Source: Desulfobulbus sp. (GTDB taxonomy: Bacteria; Desulfobacterota; Desulfobulbia; Desulfobulbales; Desulfobulbaceae). Taken from it: DNA of 7,743 bases. The notes under the pieces were generated by a model that ran no database searches, was not told the origin of the DNA, and saw nothing but the letters and a program-made list of their open reading frames with translations. The DNA is taken from contig JAGODN010000030.1 of the NCBI GenBank assembly GCA_017998195.1, positions 1 to 7,743 on the forward strand, written 5' to 3'. Each line of letters opens with the position of its first letter. Position 1 is the first letter of the stretch. Shown piece by piece: positions 1 to 7,743 of this stretch. The position numbers were made by a program, and so were the translations under genes.

Positions 1-13
1 GAGCACGGCTCAT
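1..13 (-). CDS. possible start of a further downstream gene (only about four codons visible)
   Basis: On the minus strand an ATG at 13-11 opens a frame reading M-S-R-A before the window ends. It lies 13 bases past the exporter stop codon. A GAGGG that overlaps this stop sits about 10 bases upstream of the ATG and could act as a ribosome binding site, suggesting translational continuity with the exporter. Nothing about the product can be inferred from four codons, and the ATG may be chance. Confidence 0.25.
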
Positions 14-26
14 CCCCGTTTTTCCC

Positions 27-1799
27 TCACCCCCGCTCGCCGAACGCATCACTCTTCGCTGTCACCAGCCGGGCAAAAGGACCGTCGCCCCGGGCCAGCT
101 CCGCATACCTGCCCCGTTCGAGAATCCGTCCCTGGCCGACCACGAGAATCTGGTCGGCGTTGCGGATGGTGGCCAGCCGGTGGGCGATCACCAGGGTGGT
201 GCGTCCCTGCATGAGCGCCTGGAAGGCCTGCTGCACCCTGGCCTCGGTGGCCGAGTCGAGGGCGCTGGTGGCCTCGTCGAGGATGAGGATGGGCGGGTTC
301 TTGAGGATGACCCGGGCAATGGCCAGCCGCTGGCGCTCGCCGCCGCTGAGGTTGGCGCCGCGCTCACCGATGACCGTCTGGTAGCCGCGCGGCTGACGGA
401 GGATGAAGTCGTGCGCCTGGGCCAGGCGGGCGGCCTCGATCATCTCCTCCTCGGTGGCCTCCGGCCGGCCCACCTTGAGGTTCTCCTCGATGGTGCGGAA
501 GAAGAGCAGGCTTTCCTGGAAGACCACGCCGATGTTGGCGCGCAGCGAGTCGAGGGTCACCGTGCGGATATCGATCCCGTCGATGAGCACCCGGCCCTGC
601 TGCGGGTCGTACTGCCGCAGCAGGAGGCCCATGACCGTGCTCTTGCCGGCCCCGGTCTCGCCGACCAGGGCCACGGTTTGGCCCGGTTCGACGGTGAAGT
701 CGATCCCGTCCAGGGCCTTGCGTCCCGATTCGTAGGAGAACGCGATGTGCTCGAAGCCGACCCGACCCGTGACCCGCTCCAGCGGCACGGCGCCGGGCAG
801 ATCCTGCACGGCCGAGCGGGTGTCGAGCACCTCGAAGAACTGGGCCAGGGCAGGCGCCTGCATGAACAGGCTGTTGGTGAAGCCGACCACCTGGCCGAGC
901 CGGCCGATGAGGTGGGTGGCGAAGCCCATGAAGGTGACGATCTCGCCGACGCTGGCCTCGCCCTTGAGGTTGAGCCAGGCGCCGAGGGCGAAGATGGTGA
1001 TGATGGTGATGGTCGAGGCCGCGCCGTTGAGCACGCTCACCGCGGCCCACCAGTTGAGCACCGGGAACTGGGCCTTGAGCACCTGGTCGATCACCTGGCG
1101 CAGCTGCTTGAGTTCCGCCATCTGACGGACGAAGCTCTGCACCAGCACCACGTTGCCGATGGCGTCGCCCGCCTGTTCGGCCAGTTTGGTGTGCTGGGAC
1201 TGGACCTCGCCCTGGGCGTTGTGGGTGCGGTGGGTGACAAAGGCGGTCACCGCGGTGGACACCCCGGTGAGCACGATGAGCACCAGGGCGAGCTTCCAGT
1301 TGAGCAGCAGGGTGAGCGGCAGCAGCACCAGCAGGGCGACAAAGGTGGACAGGTGGCTGCGGAACATGGACAGCCAGAGCTGGAACAGCCGGTCGCCGCC
1401 GGAGTGCATGATGCTCAGCAGGCGGCCGGAGTGGGCGCCGCGGTGGTAGGCCAGGTGCAGGCGGAGGACGTGGGCGAAGTAGTCGGCCAGCACATCCAGG
1501 CGCAGCCGGTGGGCGAGCCGGTCGGCGTGCAGGGAGACGAGCGCGCCCAGCGCGATGCCGCCCACCCCGACCAGCAGCCAGACGCCGAAGATGCGGATGC
1601 CGTCGTGCAGGGTGGCCTCGGCGCCGCGGGCGGAGGCCTGGGTGAGCAGGTCGATGGTCTTGCCGAAGAGGATGGGCTCCACGAACGGCACCGCCGCCAG
1701 GGCGAGGTTGGCCAGGGTCAGGGTGATGGCCATCCCCCGGACCGGTTTGAGCAGCAGCAGGGCCCGCCGGTAGACTTTGAGCGGCTTGAAGTCGATCAT
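27..1799 (-). CDS. NdvA/ChvA-like ABC exporter, fused membrane and ATPase domains
   Basis: A 590-residue half-transporter of the ABC exporter class, expected to work as an inner-membrane homodimer. The N-terminal half has about six hydrophobic segments (roughly residues 23-46, 70-90, 151-166, 170-188, 250-276 and 284-307). The C-terminal ATPase domain has Walker A GETGAGKST (380-388), a Q-loop glutamine near 428, the signature LSGGERQR (484-491), Walker B ILILDEA with Asp508 and Glu509, and the H-loop His540. Membrane-domain stretches such as EPILFG, LAHRLR, FRSHLSTFVAL, AQFPVLNWWA and FMGFATHLIGRL match the pattern I recall for rhizobial NdvA/ChvA, the cyclic beta-1,2-glucan exporters, and length is similar. 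The substrate here is inferred only; a lipid A/MsbA-type or other export role is possible, and no glucan synthase gene is visible nearby. The start at 1799 is chosen over an upstream in-frame codon at 1871 because GGAGG lies 8 bases before this ATG and the homologous sequence begins here. Confidence 0.85.
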   Translation of the reverse strand: MIDFKPLKVYRRALLLLKPVRGMAITLTLANLALAAVPFVEPILFGKTIDLLTQASARGAEATLHDGIRIFGVWLLVGVGGIALGALVSLHADRLAHRLRLDVLADYFAHVLRLHLAYHRGAHSGRLLSIMHSGGDRLFQLWLSMFRSHLSTFVALLVLLPLTLLLNWKLALVLIVLTGVSTAVTAFVTHRTHNAQGEVQSQHTKLAEQAGDAIGNVVLVQSFVRQMAELKQLRQVIDQVLKAQFPVLNWWAAVSVLNGAASTITIITIFALGAWLNLKGEASVGEIVTFMGFATHLIGRLGQVVGFTNSLFMQAPALAQFFEVLDTRSAVQDLPGAVPLERVTGRVGFEHIAFSYESGRKALDGIDFTVEPGQTVALVGETGAGKSTVMGLLLRQYDPQQGRVLIDGIDIRTVTLDSLRANIGVVFQESLLFFRTIEENLKVGRPEATEEEMIEAARLAQAHDFILRQPRGYQTVIGERGANLSGGERQRLAIARVILKNPPILILDEATSALDSATEARVQQAFQALMQGRTTLVIAHRLATIRNADQILVVGQGRILERGRYAELARGDGPFARLVTAKSDAFGERG

Positions 1800-1807
1800 G
1801 GCGCGTC

Positions 1808-1812
1808 CCTCC
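1808..1812 (-). promoter_or_regulatory. ribosome binding site of the NdvA-like exporter
   Basis: On the minus strand GGAGG stands 8 bases before the ATG at 1799. It decides the start: the longer in-frame version from 1871 would place this site and the hairpin at 1832-1865 inside the coding sequence and would add 24 residues rich in Pro and Arg that do not look like a membrane-protein N-terminus. Confidence 0.7.
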
Positions 1813-1831
1813 GGTCGGCGTCGGTCACAAG

Positions 1832-1865
1832 GACACCCCGGCGGCATCGGCGCCACCGGGGTGTC
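1832..1865 (-). promoter_or_regulatory. hairpin in the leader of the NdvA-like exporter
   Basis: A perfect 10-bp inverted repeat (GACACCCCGG at 1832-1841, CCGGGGTGTC at 1856-1865) encloses a 14-base loop that can form three further GGC/GCC pairs. It ends 33 bases before the exporter ATG. No U-run follows on either strand, so it is not a classical intrinsic terminator. It is flanked by a 9-bp direct repeat GTCGGTCAC (1820-1828 and 1863-1871). A role in attenuation, mRNA stability or protein binding is possible but unproven. Confidence 0.45.
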
Positions 1866-1888
1866 GGTCACTCAGGCTGTCCCGCTGT

Positions 1889-1919
1889 GTCCCCGTCCGG
1901 TCCGGTCACCGGCGGGGAC
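1889..1919 (-). terminator. hairpin just after secB, possible U-less terminator
   Basis: GTCCCCG (1889-1895) pairs with CGGGGAC (1913-1919), and after a one-base bulge CCGG (1897-1900) pairs with CCGG (1909-1912), giving an 11-bp stem with an 8-base loop. It begins 5 bases past the secB stop codon. The minus-strand sequence after it has no T-run, so it may only stabilise the secB mRNA 3' end or weakly terminate, letting some transcription reach the exporter gene. Confidence 0.4.
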
Positions 1920-1924
1920 GCGGT

Positions 1925-2386
1925 TCAGTTCTCCTGCTCTTTCTGCTGGGCGTTGTCGTACAGGGCGATGAAGTTGATCGGCTCCATCAGAAACGGCATG
2001 AAGCCGCCGTCCACCGCGGCCTGGCAGACGATCTGACGGGTGAAGGGGAAGAGCATGAGCGGGCAGTCCACGGCCAGCACCCGCTCGTGGTGCTCCGCCG
2101 GGATATGCTTCATCAGGAAGACCGCGGCATGTTCGATCTCGATGATGAACATCACCGAGTCGTTGTTGTTCTTGTCATGCACCTTGGCGGTGATGGCGAT
2201 GGACACCTCGCTGTGCTCGTCGTCGAGCTTGGCGTTCTTCAGCTGCAGGTTGAAGTCCACCTTGGGATCCTGGTTGCGGGTCAGGAAGACCTTGGGCGCG
2301 TTGGGGCTCTCGAACGAGAAGTCCTTGATGTACATCTTCTGCATGCGGAAAACCGGGATCTCCTGGTTGGCGGTCTGTTCGCTCAT
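1925..2386 (-). CDS. secB: SecB, protein-export chaperone
   Basis: A 153-residue cytosolic chaperone that as a tetramer holds precursor proteins unfolded and delivers them to SecA at the SecYEG translocon. Length matches the family (about 155 in E. coli). The N-terminal motif MYIKDFSFESPNAP (residues 18-31) corresponds to the E. coli segment YTKDISFEAPNAP that carries SecA-contacting acidic residues (here Asp22 and Glu26). The C-terminal half carries the family hallmark CPLMLFPFTRQIV (108-120), followed by a PINFIALY segment (136-143), matching E. coli CPNILFPYARECI and PVNFDALF. The tail is short and polar (QQKEQEN). AAAGGA lies about 6 bases before the ATG as ribosome binding site. The gene is 107 bases downstream of uvrA and 125 bases upstream of the exporter, all in the same direction. 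SecB is mostly confined to Pseudomonadota and relatives, so it helps place the organism. Confidence 0.96.
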   Translation of the reverse strand: MSEQTANQEIPVFRMQKMYIKDFSFESPNAPKVFLTRNQDPKVDFNLQLKNAKLDDEHSEVSIAITAKVHDKNNNDSVMFIIEIEHAAVFLMKHIPAEHHERVLAVDCPLMLFPFTRQIVCQAAVDGGFMPFLMEPINFIALYDNAQQKEQEN

Positions 2387-2452
2387 GGGGTGTCCTTTGT
2401 CTGGGTCAGTGGGTGGCGGCCGTCATGGCCGGCGGGAGTCGAAAATCGGCGC

Positions 2453-2480
2453 ACCATACCAAGGTGCCGCGCGGAAGCAA
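2453..2480 (-). promoter_or_regulatory. candidate sigma70-type promoter for secB
   Basis: In the uvrA-secB gap the minus strand has a -35-like TTGCTT (2475-2480), a 16-base spacer and an extended -10, TGG followed by TATGGT (2453-2458). The predicted start of transcription near 2446 would give a leader of about 60 bases. The -35 match is weak, so this rests mostly on the extended -10 and on the gap being the only non-coding stretch before secB. Confidence 0.4.
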
Positions 2481-2493
2481 AGCACAATGCGTC

Positions 2494-5331
<2,838 letters not shown>

Positions 5332-5370
5332 GGCTGTGAGCAAGGCTTCCTTGAAAGAGGGGTGGGCGGG

Positions 5371-5392
5371 GCGGCCGCGGGTCGGCCGCGGG
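5371..5392 (-). repeat. GC-only direct and inverted repeat in the uvrA leader
   Basis: CGGCCGCGGG occurs twice, at 5372-5381 and 5383-5392, separated by one base. The same bases form an inverted repeat, GCGGCCG (5371-5377) with CGGCCGC (5383-5389) and a 5-base loop. It lies 40-60 bases before the uvrA ATG, where it may form a leader hairpin or a protein site; in such GC-rich DNA it may also be slippage without function. Confidence 0.4.
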
Positions 5393-5421
5393 GCAACGAT
5401 AAGCACGCCGGGCCGGAAGGG

Positions 5422-5459
5422 AAAAAAAAAGGATCCCGAGCAGCGGCTGCTCGAGATCC
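5422..5459 (-). terminator. second intrinsic terminator downstream of tRNA-Asn
   Basis: On the minus strand a hairpin at 5431-5459 has a 7-bp inner stem (GAGCAGC-type arms, 3-base loop), one mismatch and a 5-bp outer stem (GGATC/GATCC), followed at once by nine T residues (5422-5430). This is a textbook Rho-independent terminator. It follows the first terminator (5464-5491) by only four bases and isolates the tRNA transcript from uvrA. Confidence 0.85.
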
Positions 5460-5463
5460 AACG

Positions 5464-5491
5464 AAAAAACCCGGCAAGCGCGCTTGCCGGG
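5464..5491 (-). terminator. first intrinsic terminator downstream of tRNA-Asn
   Basis: A perfect 22-bp palindrome (5470-5491, arm CCCGGCAAGCG) folds into a GC-rich hairpin and is followed on the minus strand by six T residues (5464-5469). It lies about 10 bases after the 3' CCA of the tRNA, where a short tRNA transcript would be expected to end. Confidence 0.9.
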
Positions 5492-5500
5492 TATATGAAC

Positions 5501-5576
5501 TGGCTCCCCGGGAGGGACTCGAACCCCCGACAAGGTGGTTAACAGCCACCTGCTCTACCAACTGAGCTACCGAGGA
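5501..5576 (-). tRNA. tRNA-Asn (anticodon GTT)
   Basis: A 76-base tRNA with encoded GCCA 3' end. Acceptor arms TCCTCGG and CCGGGGA pair with one G-U wobble; the D arm is GCTC-loop-GAGC; the anticodon stem GGTGG/CCACC holds the loop CTGTTAA with anticodon GTT at 5543-5541; the variable region is five bases; the T arm GGGGG/CCCTC with one G-U pair carries the standard TTCGAGT loop. GTT reads AAC and AAU asparagine codons. The gene stands alone between a promoter at 5632-5660 and two terminators, not in a tRNA cluster. Confidence 0.97.
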
Positions 5577-5594
5577 ATGGTGCTCGGGACAAAC

Positions 5595-5621
5595 AAACGG
5601 CACCGATGAAGGCCGCCGTTT
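5595..5621 (-). other. small inverted repeat in the tRNA-Asn leader
   Basis: AAACGGC (5595-5601) and GCCGTTT (5615-5621) can pair across a 13-base loop. It lies between the predicted transcription start and the 5' end of the tRNA, so it would be removed by RNase P processing. It may present the precursor leader to processing enzymes or be incidental. Confidence 0.3.
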
Positions 5622-5631
5622 CGAGAGAAGT

Positions 5632-5660
5632 TACATAGCACAGGCCGTCCGGGGCGTCAA
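5632..5660 (-). promoter_or_regulatory. sigma70-type promoter of tRNA-Asn
   Basis: On the minus strand TTGACG (5655-5660, five of six to consensus) is followed after exactly 17 bases by TATGTA (5632-5637), preceded by TGC as an extended -10. The predicted start near 5625 gives a leader of about 50 bases before the tRNA. It lies in an AT-richer patch of the otherwise GC-rich spacer downstream of nspC. Confidence 0.6.
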
Positions 5661-5718
5661 CAGAAAAGAACCGCCGCGCCCGGGCCCCGCGGATTTCCGC
5701 GCCAGCCGCCTCCCGGGC

Positions 5719-6899
<1,181 letters not shown>

Positions 6900-6903
<4 letters not shown>

Positions 6904-7743
6904 AGTTCCACCGCCTGCCAGGGCAGGCCGTAGTGGTTCAGGTCGGCCATGAACGGATCCGGGTCAAATTCTTCCATGTTCCACACGCCGGCGCGTTTCC
7001 AGACATTGGTGAGCATCATCTTGGCGCCGATCATGGCCGGCACGCCGGTGGTGTAGCTGATCGCCTGGGAGCCGACCTCGCGGTAGGCCGCCTCGTGGCT
7101 GCAGATGTTGTAGACGTACAGCTGCTTCTCCCGCCCGTCCTTGACCCCCTTGAACACGCAGCCGATGCAGGTGCGGCCGCGGGTGAGCGGGCCGAGCGAG
7201 GCCGGCTCGGGCAGCACCGCCTTGAGGAACTGCAGCGGCACCACCTCCACGCCCTTGTAGGCCACCGGGTCGATGCGGGTCATGCCCACGTTCTCGAGCA
7301 CCCGCAGGTGGGTGAGGTAGTTCTCGGAGAAGGTCATCCAGAAGCGCGCCCGCTTGAGCCCGCGAATGTTCTGCACCAGCGACTCCAGTTCCTCGTGGTA
7401 CATGAGGTAGCACTTCTTCGGGCCGATGCCCTCGGGGAAGTCGTAGGTCATGGACCAGCTGAGCGGGTCGGTCTCCACCCACTCGCCGTGCTCCCAGTAG
7501 CGGCCGCGCTGGGTGATCTCGCGGATGTTGATCTCCGGGTTGAAGTTGGTGGCGAAGTGCTGACCGTGGTCGCCGGCGTTGCAGTCGATGATGTCCAGGG
7601 TGTGGATCTCGTCGAAGTGGTGCTTCTGCGCCCAGGCGCAGTAGACGTTGGTCACGCCCGGGTCGAAGCCCGAGCCGAGCAGGGCCATGAGGTTCGCCCG
7701 CTCGAACCGCTCGCGGTAGGCCCACTGCCACTTGTATTCGAAC
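6900..7743 (-). CDS. carboxynorspermidine/carboxyspermidine dehydrogenase, C-terminal part (5' end off window)
   Basis: A saccharopine-dehydrogenase-family enzyme that reductively condenses aspartate semialdehyde with putrescine (or 1,3-diaminopropane), using NAD(P)H, to make carboxyspermidine (or carboxynorspermidine), the substrate of the decarboxylase that follows. The frame is open to the right edge; 280 residues are visible, starting FEYKWQWAYRERFERAN, and the first ATG seen (7688) is internal. Family members have about 400 residues, so roughly 120 N-terminal residues, including the Rossmann nucleotide-binding glycine motif, lie outside. Visible hallmarks include GSGFDPGVTNVYCAWAQ, DIIDCNAGDHG, FNPEINIRE, WSMTYDFPEGIG, YLMYHEELESLV and, near the end, SYTTGVPAMIGAKMM. 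These separate it from lysine-pathway saccharopine dehydrogenases, as does its partner gene, which it overlaps by four bases. The stop is TGA at 6902-6900. Confidence 0.92.

Noticed and set aside
993..1013. Short GATGGT/GATGAT repeat, giving a poly-His stretch in one shadow frame
   Set aside because: In the true frame it encodes an Ile/Thr run in a membrane segment of the exporter (ITIITI), so it is explained by codon choice.
180..2036. 618-codon open frame on the plus strand
   Set aside because: It is the antisense of the NdvA-like exporter in GC-rich DNA. The translation is low-complexity (rich in Gly, Glu, His, Val), matches no known fold, and the minus-strand frame has complete ABC motifs.

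Overview
The window is GC-rich DNA and every gene I can support lies on the minus strand, so transcription runs from high to low coordinates. The gene content (SecB, a Pseudomonadota-type export chaperone; a canonical UvrA; an NdvA/ChvA-like exporter; the carboxyspermidine route to polyamines) points to a Gram-negative bacterium in Pseudomonadota or Desulfobacterota. The sequence alone does not settle which. All five protein genes end in TGA, and base composition looks uniform, with no sign of a mobile element, CRISPR array or transferred island.

Layout in transcription order: (1) a carboxy(nor)spermidine dehydrogenase of the saccharopine dehydrogenase family, whose 5' end lies beyond the right edge; (2) carboxynorspermidine/carboxyspermidine decarboxylase (nspC), overlapping it by four bases (GTGA). 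Together these two make spermidine or norspermidine from a diamine and aspartate semialdehyde. (3) A stand-alone tRNA-Asn(GTT) with its own sigma70-type promoter and encoded CCA, closed by two consecutive intrinsic terminators. (4) uvrA, the damage-recognition ATPase of nucleotide excision repair. (5) secB, the cytosolic export chaperone, with a possible promoter of its own. (6) An NdvA-like ABC exporter half-transporter with fused membrane and ATPase domains. A further gene may begin at the extreme left edge.

Functionally this is a housekeeping neighbourhood: polyamine synthesis, translation, DNA repair, protein export and envelope export. Apart from the polyamine pair the genes do not form one pathway. 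I found no convincing undescribed system. The points most worth a second look are the structured secB-exporter intergenic region, the tandem terminators behind the tRNA, and the substrate of the NdvA-like exporter, which has no glucan synthase visible beside it.
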